DNA of 64,000 bases from the NCBI GenBank assembly GCA_963705635.1, contig CAVPKH010000003.1, positions 725,451-789,450 on the forward strand. Reading direction: 5' to 3'. Position numbers and translations under genes: made by a program. Positions 1 to 9,224 of the stretch are shown here, in pieces. How positions within the stretch are numbered: position 1 is the first letter of the stretch; every line of letters starts with the position of its first letter. The notes below the pieces were generated by a model. That model saw only the letters and a list, made by a program, of their open reading frames with translations. It had not been told where the DNA came from and did no database searches. Source of the DNA: VRUE01 sp963705635 (lineage in GTDB: Bacteria > Actinomycetota > Thermoleophilia > Solirubrobacterales > 70-9).

Positions 1-1078
1 TCGCGCTGCCGGCCGGACCGCCAACGTCGGGCGACGCGGCTCCAGCCGGGGCGAAAGACGTGTAGGGGCCGTACTTGAGCAGGTTGCCATGTTCGCTGTT
101 GCCCGTCGTCACATAGAGGCTGCCGGTGACCGGATCGACAGCCATGCCCGACGGTTCCCCAAAGATCGGCCCGTGTGTTCTTTCGTTGAAGGGTCCGTAG
201 ATGCGTCCCTGCAGCCGTTCGAGGAAGTTGCCGGAGGCATCGAACTCATAGATCCCCGCTTCGGGGTCCTCCGCGCCCGGTTTGAGGTTGTCGGCGACGA
301 GCAGGTGCCCCTGTCCTTCGCCACTGCTTCCATCCACCACCAGAGTTGCATCGGTCAGCGAGTTGAAGCTTGATCCGGATGGGCCCGCGATCGTCGCGGT
401 CGGTTCAGCCAGTTTGACCAGCGGTTCATAGACCTTGACCGTGTCGTCAGAGGCATCGGCGACGTAGACGCGTTTGCCCTGGGGATCGACGGCAACGCCG
501 TACCCGTCCCCGAGGCTGCCGAGGCCGATTTTCTCCACCGGCGCATCCCCCGACGCCACGGGTGCTTCGTAGACGGCAACGTAGGTGCGGTCGTCGACAT
601 AGAGGTTGCCGGCCCCGTCGACGGCGACCCCGGTCGATTCGTTCGCGTCGATGACCTCTTCGCTTGGAAACAGAAGCACGCTTTTGTGAAGTTCGTTGGC
701 GTAGAGGGCGCCGTCAGGGGCGAAGGCAAGCCCGCAGATCGCATTGAGCACGTCGACTTCCAGGCGTGGGTCGCCTCCAGCCAGCGTGATGGAGCCGGTG
801 AGTTTTTCTTCTGAGAAGCCGTAGACCGCGCGGCGGTAGTAATCGGAGACATAGGCGCCACCTATGGGCGAGACGGCGACGCCGCAGGCCCCTTCGAGCT
901 CACCTTCCTGGAAAGGGGTCGGGGGCGTGCCTTCGCTGGTCAGCAGCCATTCTTCTTCAGTTTTCGAGTGGCCTTCGTGCCTGATGGACTGCCGAGATGC
1001 GGAGGCGTTCGCGGCGGAGATGGCAAGCGCCCCGAGCAGCGAACAAAGGATGACCACCGTGATCCTCTGCAGCCTCAT
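1..1078 (-). CDS. Secreted NHL-repeat beta-propeller protein (3' end outside window)
   Basis: The frame is open from the start codon at 1078 to the window edge, so only the N-terminal 359 codons are present. Residues 1-27 form a signal peptide (basic start, then a hydrophobic stretch ending in ANASA). Five NHL-type repeats follow, each with the pattern G-(V/L/M)-A-(V/F) followed by (L/V)-Y-V and a variable end, for example GVAVDGAGNLYV and GMAVDPVTGSLYV. Such repeats build a beta-propeller, usually a binding surface outside the cell. The ATG overlaps the stop of the upstream gene by four bases (ATGA), so the two are probably translationally coupled. The ligand is unknown. Confidence 0.85.
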   Translation of the reverse strand, partial: MRLQRITVVILCSLLGALAISAANASASRQSIRHEGHSKTEEEWLLTSEGTPPTPFQEGELEGACGVAVSPIGGAYVSDYYRRAVYGFSEEKLTGSITLAGGDPRLEVDVLNAICGLAFAPDGALYANELHKSVLLFPSEEVIDANESTGVAVDGAGNLYVDDRTYVAVYEAPVASGDAPVEKIGLGSLGDGYGVAVDPQGKRVYVADASDDTVKVYEPLVKLAEPTATIAGPSGSSFNSLTDATLVVDGSSGEGQGHLLVADNLKPGAEDPEAGIYEFDASGNFLERLQGRIYGPFNERTHGPIFGEPSGMAVDPVTGSLYVTTGNSEHGNLLKYGPYTSFAPAGAASPDVGGPAGSA

Positions 1079-3876
1079 CTTCCCTTCCCGCCTTTCCGCT
1101 TCCCCTTGCATTCAGCCCTCATCTCGGGGTGCAAGCGCCAGCCGCGGTTGGCGTGGCCGACGAACCTCGCGGTCGCAAGCTGCCGCTTTCCGCAGAGGTT
1201 GCCGGCAGCGACGAGGACGCCGCGCTTGCCTCCGTTCATCCTAAGCACGAACTTGCTCACCGGCGCGTCGGGGATCGTCGAAAAGGTGCCGCGGAGACCG
1301 CCGTGGAAGGAATCGATGCGGCCGCCGACGTCGACCTCGATGCCCTGGCCGCGCAGGGCGAAGACGAGGTCGGGAAGCGTGTGCGAGGAGGAGACCAGGT
1401 AGGCCGGGCCTTCCATCGGCGCCGCAAGCAGCGGCGTGAAGGCCCGCACACGGCCGTAGGCGGAACCGGGCGGGCAGCGGTGGGCAGCGAGCTGGGGCCT
1501 GGTGCAGATGGTCCTGATGTGGGACTGGTCGAGGAACAGGGTGCCGGGCAGCGCCACCCGCGCGGAGGCGATGTTCGCGTCGCCGGGGCGGGGCCGGACG
1601 ACGACGCGGAGCGATGGGTAGTCACCCCGCTTCGTCCCCCCCTCGAGCTTCAGGCCGATCCGCGGCTTGAAACCGAGCGAGCCGCAGTCGAAGGCCTGGA
1701 AGGGGGCGGTGGCGACCGCCAGCGTGTCGTCGGAGCGATCGGCGAACCGCTGGCCCGCGCCGTTGAGGGCCGAGGCGACCTCGAACGGTTCGCAGCTGGT
1801 CGGGTTGACGGTGAACTTCGGCCGGTCGATGTAGGCGCGGATGTCGCGCAGGTGGATCGGGATGCCGTTGACGATGTGGGGGATCGGGTCGGTACCGGTC
1901 GCGTCGATCGATGCCCGCGCCGTCTTCGGGTCGATGCGAACCGCGGACCGCACGATGACGACGCCGAGGTCGAAGGGCCCAACCACGGCGGAGTCGATCG
2001 CGACGACGGAGAAGGAGGACCCCCGGTAGGGACCGGCGAGGTAGAGGTTGCCGGGCGCGTAGGCGAGCACCGAGCCGACCCCGTAGCCGGCGTAGGTGTG
2101 GCCGATCAGGCTCGCCGCGGGGCAGGACGGGTGGTCGCGCTCGGCGACACCGGACTTCCGCCGGGCGGCCTCTATGTCCGCCTCGGGGCAGTAGGGGATG
2201 CCGGCGACCTTGCCCAGCAGGCCGGGCGGAAACTGGGCCGAGTAGGAGACGATCTCCTGCTCGGTCGCCCCACGCGTCAGGTGCAGGTAGAAGGGCGTGT
2301 AAGCGCCGGCGCGCGAGTTGAGCATGCCGCCGATCGCCCGGGGGGCGAAGGGCGCCAGGCCCAGCGGGCAGGGCCCGCCCCCGGCGCCGGCGGTGATCCG
2401 GTCGGGGTAGAGCCTGTGAACGACGAGGCTGGGGTCGCGCCAGGGGCTGAGGTCGGCGCTGGTCGAGACCGGGCCGCAAGCCGCCGGGGTCGCGAGCGGG
2501 CTCCGCTGCCCTTCGCGGAAGTGGATTTCGAGGTCCGAATATGGAAGTTGCGGCAGCTTGTCGAAGACCGCCGTCAGGCTGCCCGTGCTGGGATCGGGCC
2601 TCATCTCACCCGCAACCTTGACCAGGATCCCCCGGTTGATCGACTTGGCGACGAGATAGACAGTGATCAGGTTGCCGAAGGGGTTTTCGTAGGGCGCGGC
2701 GAGGAAGATCGACCCTTCGAACGCCCCGGAGACGATCGGCGTCTTGACCCGGAAGTCGCCGATCTTCGATCGGCTCGGGCAACCGGCGCCAAACGGTGAG
2801 GTCGGTGTCTCCGCCCTGTACTGCGCCAGCGTGCAGACCCCAAGGCCGGACCCGACGGAGGGATTGATCGTCACTCCTTCCGGCAGGGTAACGGCGGCAC
2901 GGCGCAACGGCGTCGGTGCGTTTTCCCGGGGATCGGTGAACCCCTGCGTGTTGACTTCGATGTGAAACAGGTAGCCGGACGGCGACGAGGTCCGTGGGTC
3001 GCTCAGCTGGGCCGAGGCCCCCGGGTTGAATTCCAGTTTGTCGCAGCCGCTCAGCACCCCTTTGCCGGATGTGCGGCCGGTCACCTCCGCGGCCTGCTGC
3101 CAGGAATCGGCCGCCACCGCGAAGTCCATCACCTCTTCGCAAGAGGTCGGCATGGTCAGGTAGGCGAGCGGCGCGAACTCAGTAATGGCCGGGCGCCCAA
3201 CCGAGCATTTCGCCCAGCCGAAGCCCGGTTCGACCTCGTTGAGGCAGTTGCCGCGCTGGTCGTTGTTGATCACCGACCAGGGAACGCCCCAGACCGTCAC
3301 GGTCAGGCCCGAGACGTGCAGTCCCTGGGGGACGTTCGTCGCCTTCAGGGTGGTGCCGTATTCGCCTTCGGCCTGGCGGATGGACGGCACGAAGACGATC
3401 GGTTCGCCGTAGGGACTGGCGCCGAGCTCGGCCGGCTCGCCGCGACCGGGCTCGAGGTTGAAGAGGCCAAAGGTCCGCGTCGGCCGCGTCGGGGAGCGCA
3501 CCGTGACGATGCCGACCTGGGCCTTGTCTTTGCAGCTCTCGCCCGAGTGGCTCGCTTCCCACGGTGAGCTGCGCGGCGTTTCGAAGAATTCTTTCGCCTT
3601 GCAGTAGACCTGCCTGGTCGCGGTCGGATTTTCGACCACGCCCGGCGGCAATTCGAGGCTGAGGTCGCGCAGTCCGTCCGTGGCTTCGGCCTGGAAGTCG
3701 ACGCTGAAGGTCATCGCCACCGGGTGCGAGCCTGCTTGCGTCGCATGTACGCCTTCCCCCGCGTAGAGGTTCGCGTCGAAGCCTTCTGGCTCCGGCAGGA
3801 AATCGAAAGCGGCGGCGCTTGCCGGAACGAAGACAGCGGCCAGAAGGACTGCGACGAGAGCCGCCAGGCACTTCAC
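1075..3876 (-). CDS. Large secreted protein of unknown function (933 aa)
   Basis: The GTG at 3876 is chosen because it gives a typical signal peptide (MKCLAALVAVLL through SASAAAF, about 24 residues) and overlaps the stop of the preceding gene as GTGA. The frame is open much further upstream, but that part is arginine-rich and out of character. The mature protein is Gly/Pro-rich with scattered cysteines, predicted mostly beta, and ends in a lysine-rich tail. I recognise no catalytic motif or named domain. It lies between a small exported protein and an NHL propeller, both coupled to it, so the three probably act together at the cell surface. Confidence 0.8.
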   Translation of the reverse strand: MKCLAALVAVLLAAVFVPASAAAFDFLPEPEGFDANLYAGEGVHATQAGSHPVAMTFSVDFQAEATDGLRDLSLELPPGVVENPTATRQVYCKAKEFFETPRSSPWEASHSGESCKDKAQVGIVTVRSPTRPTRTFGLFNLEPGRGEPAELGASPYGEPIVFVPSIRQAEGEYGTTLKATNVPQGLHVSGLTVTVWGVPWSVINNDQRGNCLNEVEPGFGWAKCSVGRPAITEFAPLAYLTMPTSCEEVMDFAVAADSWQQAAEVTGRTSGKGVLSGCDKLEFNPGASAQLSDPRTSSPSGYLFHIEVNTQGFTDPRENAPTPLRRAAVTLPEGVTINPSVGSGLGVCTLAQYRAETPTSPFGAGCPSRSKIGDFRVKTPIVSGAFEGSIFLAAPYENPFGNLITVYLVAKSINRGILVKVAGEMRPDPSTGSLTAVFDKLPQLPYSDLEIHFREGQRSPLATPAACGPVSTSADLSPWRDPSLVVHRLYPDRITAGAGGGPCPLGLAPFAPRAIGGMLNSRAGAYTPFYLHLTRGATEQEIVSYSAQFPPGLLGKVAGIPYCPEADIEAARRKSGVAERDHPSCPAASLIGHTYAGYGVGSVLAYAPGNLYLAGPYRGSSFSVVAIDSAVVGPFDLGVVIVRSAVRIDPKTARASIDATGTDPIPHIVNGIPIHLRDIRAYIDRPKFTVNPTSCEPFEVASALNGAGQRFADRSDDTLAVATAPFQAFDCGSLGFKPRIGLKLEGGTKRGDYPSLRVVVRPRPGDANIASARVALPGTLFLDQSHIRTICTRPQLAAHRCPPGSAYGRVRAFTPLLAAPMEGPAYLVSSSHTLPDLVFALRGQGIEVDVGGRIDSFHGGLRGTFSTIPDAPVSKFVLRMNGGKRGVLVAAGNLCGKRQLATARFVGHANRGWRLHPEMRAECKGKRKGGKGR

Positions 3877-4190
3877 CAAGTCGATCTCCTGGCCTGCCCG
3901 GCCTTCCCGTGCTCTCGCCCGCCGTGCCCGTCTTTGCGATGAGGCCGCCGGTGCCGGGGTTTCCGCTTCGGTTCGGAGACGTGCAACGGCGGGTTGCCCG
4001 GGTTGGGAACGAGCGTCCCCGGGCTCGGATCTTCCGGTTCCGCTGGAAGGCTCTGGCAGCTGTCGCCTTCGCAGACGATTTCTTCGCTTCCGGCGTGGGC
4101 CACACCGCCCGTAACCAGCGGCGCGCCGAGCAGGATCGCGCAAGCAAGCATCGCCCCCGCCGCCGTCTCCCTGAACCCAGCCACGCACAC
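3873..4190 (-). CDS. Small secreted Pro/Lys/Arg-rich protein (105 aa)
   Basis: The GTG start at 4190 gives a hydrophobic export signal (AMLACAILLGAPLVTGGVAHA). A short Cys-containing patch (CEGDSC) and a proline-rich segment (PNPGNPPLHV) follow, then a strongly basic tail. The gene ends in GTGA overlapping the start of the 933-aa secreted protein. The function is unknown; the layout suggests a small cell-wall-associated partner. A downstream in-frame GTG is an alternative start that would keep the signal peptide. Confidence 0.6.
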   Translation of the reverse strand: MCVAGFRETAAGAMLACAILLGAPLVTGGVAHAGSEEIVCEGDSCQSLPAEPEDPSPGTLVPNPGNPPLHVSEPKRKPRHRRPHRKDGHGGREHGKAGQARRSTW

Positions 4191-4296
4191 ATTCTTACGG
4201 TACGGCTAGGTGATTAGCAAGGTACCACCGGAACTTTCTTAGACCAGAACCGGTGTCAGTGCACGAGAGCCTCAGCGAGAAAAGAGAGAGGACCAG

Positions 4297-4347
4297 CGCC
4301 GAAACCGTCTCAACCCGCCTTATTCGCGGGTTGAGACGGTTTCGGCG
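4297..4347. terminator. Perfect 22-bp hairpin downstream of transketolase
   Basis: The arms 4297-4318 and 4326-4347 are exact reverse complements with a 7-base loop. The hairpin starts 14 bases past the tkt stop (4361) and has no T-run on either side, so it would be a U-less terminator or an mRNA 3' stabiliser. It also separates tkt from the secreted-protein operon that starts at 4190. Confidence 0.7.
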
Positions 4348-4360
4348 TGTGTGGATGGTG

Positions 4361-6238
4361 CTAGGAGGCCTGCAGGGCGCTCTCGGCCGCGGTGACGATG
4401 TGTGCGGCGTCGATCCCGGCGGCGGCGAGGAGCGACTCCGGCGGGCCGCTGCCCGGGCGCTCAGTGACGGCAAGGCGTGACAGGCGGGTGCTTGCGCCCG
4501 CATCGGCGAGGGCGGTGGCGACGGTCTCGCCGATGCCGCCCTCCGCCCAGTGGTCCTCGACGGTGACCAGCGCCCGCGTCTCCTTGGCGGCCTTGACCAG
4601 GGTCTCGGCGTCGACGGGCTTGACCGAGTAGAGGTCGATCACCCGGGCGGAGATCCCACGGCCGGCAAGCTCGTCGGCGGCCTTGAGGCATTCGTGCAGG
4701 GTGATGCCGGCGCCGATCAGGGTGATCGCGTCCTCCTCACCAGCGCGCAGCGTGCGGCTGCCGCCGATGCGGAAGGCCTCGTCGGCCTCGTAGAGCGTCG
4801 GCAATGCGCCCCGGGTCGAGCGCATGTAGCTGATCCCGCGGTGCTCGCGCATCGCGTCGAGCAGCCACACGGTCTGGTTCGGATCGGACGGGTAGAGGAC
4901 GACGCTGCCGAAGACGGCGCGCAGCGAGGCGATGTCTTCCAGCGCCATCTGCGATGGCCCGTCGGGGCCAATCGAGACGCCGACGTGGGAGCCGCAGAGC
5001 TTCAGGTCGGCGTCGGAGATCGCCGCCATGCGGACGAAGTCGTAGGCGCGGCTGAGGAAGGCGCCGAAGGTCGAGGCGAAGGGCTTCCAGCCGCGCGCCT
5101 GCATGCCGACGGCGGCGGCGACCATCTGCTGCTCGGCGATGAACATCTCGAAGAAGCGGTCGGGGTGCACGGCGCCGAAGCGTTCGGCGTAGGTCGAGTT
5201 CCCAACCTCGGCGTCGAGCGCGACGACGCGCTCGTCGATCGAGCCGAGCCAGGCCAGGGCGTCGCCGTAGGCGCCGCGGGTGGCGACCTTCTCGCCGACC
5301 TCGTAGGTGGGCCGATCGACCGGCGCCCGCTCGACCTCGAACGGCTTCGGCGCGGGCGGAGGCTGCACCTCGACGCTGAGCGAGCGAATTCCGCCCAGCT
5401 CCTCGATCGCGGCGTCGGGATCGGCGAGCGGCTTGCCGTGCTGGTTCTCCATGTCCTCGACCGCGGCGACGCCGGAGCCCTTCTTGGTGCGGGCGAAGAT
5501 CACCGCGGGGCGATCGGCCTCCAGCGCCCGGGCGTAGGCGGCGTCGATCGCGTCGAGGTCGTGGCCGTCGATCTCCTGCACATCCCAGCCGCAGGCGCCG
5601 GCGCGCGCCGCCAGCGAAGAGGTGTCCCAGCCGTGCATGGTTTCGCCGCGCTGGCCGAGCCGGTTGACGTCGACGACCGCGATCAGGTTGCCGAGCTGCG
5701 CCTGGCCGGCGTGCTCGAAGGCCTCCCACATCGAGCCCTCGGCCAGCTCGGAGTCGCCGCAGAGCACCCAGACCCGCAGGTCGGAGTGCTCGAGGCGAGC
5801 GGCCGCGAGGGCGATCCCGACCGAGATCGGCAGGCCCTGGCCGAGCGAGCCGGTGGCGACGTCGACCCAGGGCAGTTCCGGCGTCGGGTGGCCCTGCATG
5901 CGCGAGCCGAACTCGCGGAAGGTCAGCATCTCCGCGTCGTCGATCGCGCCCGCCGCCTTGTAGAGCGCGTAGAGCAGCGGCGAGGCGTGGCCCTTGGAGA
6001 AGACGAGGTGATCGTTGGCGCTGTTCTCCGGGTCGGAGAAGTCGTAGCGAAGGTAGTTCGAGAAGAGCACCGCCATCAGGTCGGCAGCCGACATCGAAGA
6101 GGTCGGATGGCCGGAGTTGGCCGCGGCGCTGGAGCGGACCGAATCGACTCGAAGCTGCTGGGCGAGCTCGTGCACGGGGCGGGACAATATCGCTGACGGG
6201 CGCCGCCTCCTCTGCTCCCGCGCGGGCGACCTCCTCAC
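4361..6238 (-). CDS. tkt: Transketolase
   Basis: Thiamine-diphosphate enzyme that moves two-carbon ketol units in the pentose phosphate pathway; cytosolic. The N-terminal TPP domain shows SGHPTSSMSAADLM and the cofactor motif GDSELAEG followed by VVDVNRLGQ. The pyrimidine domain starts near residue 310 (ATRGAYGDAL) and contains the catalytic Glu region (FIAEQQMV). The C-terminal domain ends near 620. At 625 residues or less it matches the shorter, animal-type transketolases rather than the roughly 660-residue TktA type. The start is uncertain: a GTG at 6175 (VHELAQQL) would remove an arginine-rich N-terminus and looks more natural. Confidence 0.92.
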   Translation of the reverse strand: MRRSPAREQRRRRPSAILSRPVHELAQQLRVDSVRSSAAANSGHPTSSMSAADLMAVLFSNYLRYDFSDPENSANDHLVFSKGHASPLLYALYKAAGAIDDAEMLTFREFGSRMQGHPTPELPWVDVATGSLGQGLPISVGIALAAARLEHSDLRVWVLCGDSELAEGSMWEAFEHAGQAQLGNLIAVVDVNRLGQRGETMHGWDTSSLAARAGACGWDVQEIDGHDLDAIDAAYARALEADRPAVIFARTKKGSGVAAVEDMENQHGKPLADPDAAIEELGGIRSLSVEVQPPPAPKPFEVERAPVDRPTYEVGEKVATRGAYGDALAWLGSIDERVVALDAEVGNSTYAERFGAVHPDRFFEMFIAEQQMVAAAVGMQARGWKPFASTFGAFLSRAYDFVRMAAISDADLKLCGSHVGVSIGPDGPSQMALEDIASLRAVFGSVVLYPSDPNQTVWLLDAMREHRGISYMRSTRGALPTLYEADEAFRIGGSRTLRAGEEDAITLIGAGITLHECLKAADELAGRGISARVIDLYSVKPVDAETLVKAAKETRALVTVEDHWAEGGIGETVATALADAGASTRLSRLAVTERPGSGPPESLLAAAGIDAAHIVTAAESALQAS

Positions 6239-6276
6239 CCGGCGATCTCGCGCCCGCGCTCCCGCGTCCGGGGGCG

Positions 6277-7308
6277 CTAGCCGATCGCGACCATGCGCTC
6301 GATCGGCAGCCGCGCCGGCTCGGCTGTCTCAGCCGGAACGCTGACCTCGAACTTCATCTCGAGCAGGCTGTCGCGCAGCTTCGGCAGCGTGATCATCTTC
6401 ATGTACTTGCAGGTGGCCATCCGGTTGGCCTCGATCAGGTTGGCCCGCGGCGCCGCCTGCTGCAGCGGGTAGAGCATGCCGTTCTCGGTGGCGACGACGA
6501 AGCTCCCCTCCGGGTGCGCTTCGACGTGCTCCAGCATCCCCGAGGTGGAGAGCATGTGGACCCCATCGGGCTCGATGTCGCCGGCGGCGACGTACTCCAT
6601 CGCCTGGGTCGAGCAGCCGCACTCGGGGTGGATCAGGAACTCTGCCTCGGGGTTCTCGGCGCGGGTCTGGGCGATGTCCTCGGGGCGGATGCCGGCGTGG
6701 ACGTGGCACTCGCCGTCCCAGATGTGGAAACGGCCGCGGCGCTCGGGTTCCTCGGCCAATCCGGTCTCGCGCTCGACGAAGGCGCCGAGCCACATGTCGG
6801 GGCCGAAGAGGATCTCTGTGTCGGCGCCGTGCTCGGCCCAGATGTGCTCGACGACCTTGACCGCGTTGGAGGAGGTGCAGCAGTAGTCGGTCTCCGCCTT
6901 CACCTCGGCCGAGGTATTGACGTACATGACGACGAGGGCGCCGGGGTGCTCCGCCTTCCAGGCGCGCAGCTGGTCGGCGTCGATCGAGTCGGCGAGCGAG
7001 CAGCCGGCGTCGAGGTCGGGGATCAAAACGGTCTTCTCCGGCGAGAGGATCGAAGCGGTCTCGGCCATGAAGTGGACGCCGCAGAAGGCGATCGCCTCGG
7101 CGTCGGTCGCCGCCGCCTCCCGCGAGAGCCCCAGCGAGTCGCCCATGTGGTCGGCGACGTCCTGGATCTCGGGCAGCTGGTAGTTGTGGGCGAGGATCAC
7201 CGCGTTGCGCTCAGCGGCGAGCGCCCGCACCTCATCGCTCAGGGCACGGATCTGATCCGGCGCGAGGTCCGGTGCCATCGTGGGTTGGATCGTGGGCAAC
7301 TCCTGCAT
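6277..7308 (-). CDS. nadA: Quinolinate synthase NadA
   Basis: Condenses iminoaspartate with dihydroxyacetone phosphate to quinolinate in NAD biosynthesis; a 4Fe-4S enzyme. The 343-aa product shows ILAHNYQLPEIQ at the N-terminus and the three cluster cysteines in FCGVHFMAET, TDYCCTSSNA and HPECGCSTQAM. The ATG at 7308 is chosen because GGAAGG lies six bases upstream; the frame is open far beyond it, but that part is antisense to the neighbouring glycosylase. Its promoter region (7309-7392) is shared with the divergent glycosylase gene. nadC lies 1 kb away, and nadB is not in the window. Confidence 0.95.
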   Translation of the reverse strand: MQELPTIQPTMAPDLAPDQIRALSDEVRALAAERNAVILAHNYQLPEIQDVADHMGDSLGLSREAAATDAEAIAFCGVHFMAETASILSPEKTVLIPDLDAGCSLADSIDADQLRAWKAEHPGALVVMYVNTSAEVKAETDYCCTSSNAVKVVEHIWAEHGADTEILFGPDMWLGAFVERETGLAEEPERRGRFHIWDGECHVHAGIRPEDIAQTRAENPEAEFLIHPECGCSTQAMEYVAAGDIEPDGVHMLSTSGMLEHVEAHPEGSFVVATENGMLYPLQQAAPRANLIEANRMATCKYMKMITLPKLRDSLLEMKFEVSVPAETAEPARLPIERMVAIG

Positions 7309-7392
7309 CTGGAGCCTTCCGTTTCCGTGATGTTCGCTGGCAGGGCATGCGCCGCAGAACCAGTCGAATGAACTACGTATAAGTCTAGTCAT

Positions 7393-8238
7393 ATGCCCGA
7401 GCTGCCAGAGGTTGAGATCACAGCGCGCCGGTTGAGCACCGCGCTCTCGGGGGCCTCGGTCGAATCGGTCGTGGCGCCGGGGATGAACGTGATGAAGACC
7501 TTCGATCCGCCGCTCGATGCGCTGGCGGGGCGGGAGGTCACCGCGGTACGGCGGATCGGCAAGATGCCGGTGGTCGAGTTTGGCGACCTCGCCCTGCTGA
7601 TCCACCTGATGTCGGCGGGCAGGCTGCGGCTGTTCGACAAGCGCGCGTCGCCGAAAGACCGGGCCTCGCGGGTCTTGGTCCGGCTCGAGGGCGGTCGCGA
7701 GCTGCGCCTGCGGGAGTTCGGGACGAAGCAGCGGGCCTGGGCAAAGCTGTTGCCGGCGGACGCCGTCGACCGGGACGAGGCGGTTGCCCGACTGGGCCCC
7801 GAAGCCTGGCCCCCTCCGCCGCTGCAGACGTTCGCCGCCCTGATCGACCGGCCTCGACACCTGCACCCGCTGCTCCGCCACCAGGGTGACATCGCCGGCA
7901 TCGGCCGCTCCTGGGTCGACGAGATCCTCTGGGAGGCGCGCCTCTCGCCCTTCAAGAAGGGCTCGGAGCTGGACGAGGACGAGGTCGAGCGACTGCACCT
8001 GGCGCTTGCCGTGCTGGGTCGCGCGATCGACCACTACGAGGAGACGATCGGCGAGCAGCTGCCCGACAAGGTGCCGATGCCATTGCAGGTCCACAAGCGC
8101 GAGGGCCAGCCCTGCCCGCGCTGCGGCACCACGATCGAGGCGGTCTTCTTCTCCGAGCACCAGACCAACTACTGCCCGAAGGAGCAGACCGAAGGGCGCG
8201 TACTCAAGGACCGCCGCCTTTCCCGCCTGCTGAAGTGA
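7393..8238 (+). CDS. Fpg/Nei-family DNA glycosylase with altered zinc finger
   Basis: Base-excision-repair glycosylase/AP lyase family. The N-terminus PELPEVE carries the family's catalytic Pro2 and Glu3, and RRIGKMPVV holds the hairpin lysine. The helix-two-turn-helix is GIGRSWVDEILW. The C-terminal finger has CPRC at 241-244 and YCP at 260-262, but the fourth zinc ligand is Glu264 (CPKEQ) instead of Cys. The tail GRVLKDRRLSRLLK is strongly basic. Substrate preference (8-oxoG, formamidopyrimidine or oxidised pyrimidine) cannot be read from the sequence. It is transcribed divergently from nadA. Confidence 0.88.
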   Translation: MPELPEVEITARRLSTALSGASVESVVAPGMNVMKTFDPPLDALAGREVTAVRRIGKMPVVEFGDLALLIHLMSAGRLRLFDKRASPKDRASRVLVRLEGGRELRLREFGTKQRAWAKLLPADAVDRDEAVARLGPEAWPPPPLQTFAALIDRPRHLHPLLRHQGDIAGIGRSWVDEILWEARLSPFKKGSELDEDEVERLHLALAVLGRAIDHYEETIGEQLPDKVPMPLQVHKREGQPCPRCGTTIEAVFFSEHQTNYCPKEQTEGRVLKDRRLSRLLK

Positions 8239-8346
8239 GGTTCAGCGAGGGACGGGTGCCCCCTCCGGCGGAACCCGCGCCCGCACTACTGGAGGGACCA
8301 AGGCTTAGTTGCTCACAAGTTCCTCTGGAGGGGCATCCGGCCCTCC

Positions 8347-9192
8347 TCAAGCCGGGTCGATCAGCAGGCTGAAGTCGAGCGTCGGAGCTGAGTGGGTTAG
8401 GGCTCCGACGCTTATGAAGTCGACGCCGGTCTCGGCGATCGGGCGCACCGTCTGCAGGTCCACCCCGCCGGAAGCCTCGAGCGAGGGGCCTTTGCCGTCG
8501 CCGGTGTTTTCGTCGCGCAGCCTCACGGCGCCTTCGAGCGTCTCCGTGTCCATGTTGTCGAGCAGGAGGATGTCGGCGCCGGTGCCGAGCGCGTAGGCGA
8601 CCTCGTCGAGGTTGCGGCACTCGACCTCGACCGCCAGCTCGGGGTGCATCGCGCGAGCGCCGTGGACCGCCTTGGCGAGGCTGCCGGCGAGGGCGATGTG
8701 GTTCTCCTTGATCAGGATCGCGTCGTAGAGGCCGATGCGGTGGTTGCGCCCGCCGCCGGCGAGGACCGCCGCCTTCTCCAGCTGACGCAATCCCGGCGTG
8801 GTCTTGCGCGTGTCGAGGATCGCCGCTCCGGTGCCGGCGACAGCCTCGACGAAGCGCGCCGTCAGCGTCGCCACCCCGGAGAGGTGGCCAAGGAAGTTGA
8901 GCGCGGTCCTCTCTGCCGCGAGCAGAGCAACGGCGGGCCCACTTGCAAACAGAACCTCGGCGGGGACCGCGTCCCGCCACTGCCCCTCGACCACCAGATT
9001 GTCGACGTCCTCGACACCGCACTGCCGCATCGTCTCCGCAACCAGCTCAAGCCCAAAAACGACGCCGGGCTGCTTCTGCACGATCCGAGCCCGCCCCCGA
9101 GCCTCGGAAGGCACAGTTGCCTCCGAAGTCACATCTCCGGCCCCAACATCCTCGGCAAGCGCCCGAGCCACTACCACGTTGAGATCGTCCAT
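8347..9192 (-). CDS. nadC: Nicotinate-nucleotide pyrophosphorylase (quinolinate phosphoribosyltransferase)
   Basis: Converts quinolinate and PRPP to nicotinate mononucleotide and CO2, the step after NadA. The 281-aa product has the family motifs ERTALNFLGHLSGVAT, DTRKTTPGLR, GGGRNHRIGLYD and ILIKENH, which supply the substrate-binding Arg/His/Lys residues, and SVGALTHSAPTLDFSL near the end. It converges on the glycosylase gene across 108 bp that hold only an imperfect GC-rich inverted repeat. Confidence 0.95.
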   Translation of the reverse strand: MDDLNVVVARALAEDVGAGDVTSEATVPSEARGRARIVQKQPGVVFGLELVAETMRQCGVEDVDNLVVEGQWRDAVPAEVLFASGPAVALLAAERTALNFLGHLSGVATLTARFVEAVAGTGAAILDTRKTTPGLRQLEKAAVLAGGGRNHRIGLYDAILIKENHIALAGSLAKAVHGARAMHPELAVEVECRNLDEVAYALGTGADILLLDNMDTETLEGAVRLRDENTGDGKGPSLEASGGVDLQTVRPIAETGVDFISVGALTHSAPTLDFSLLIDPA

Positions 9193-9224
9193 CGGCGAAC
9201 CCTAACGCCGACGGAGAGGCGGCA

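Noticed and set aside
1129..2799. 556-codon frame on the plus strand
   Set aside because: Gly/Arg/Asp-rich antisense shadow of the 933-aa secreted protein, with no start context.
6277..8160. 627-aa extended NadA
   Set aside because: The first 280 residues are antisense to the glycosylase; 7308 has an RBS and gives the normal NadA length.
8240..8345. Bidirectional terminator between the glycosylase and nadC
   Set aside because: The facing GGTGCCCCCTCC and GGAGGGGCATCC stretches pair only with a bulge and sit far apart, so I do not list it as a feature.
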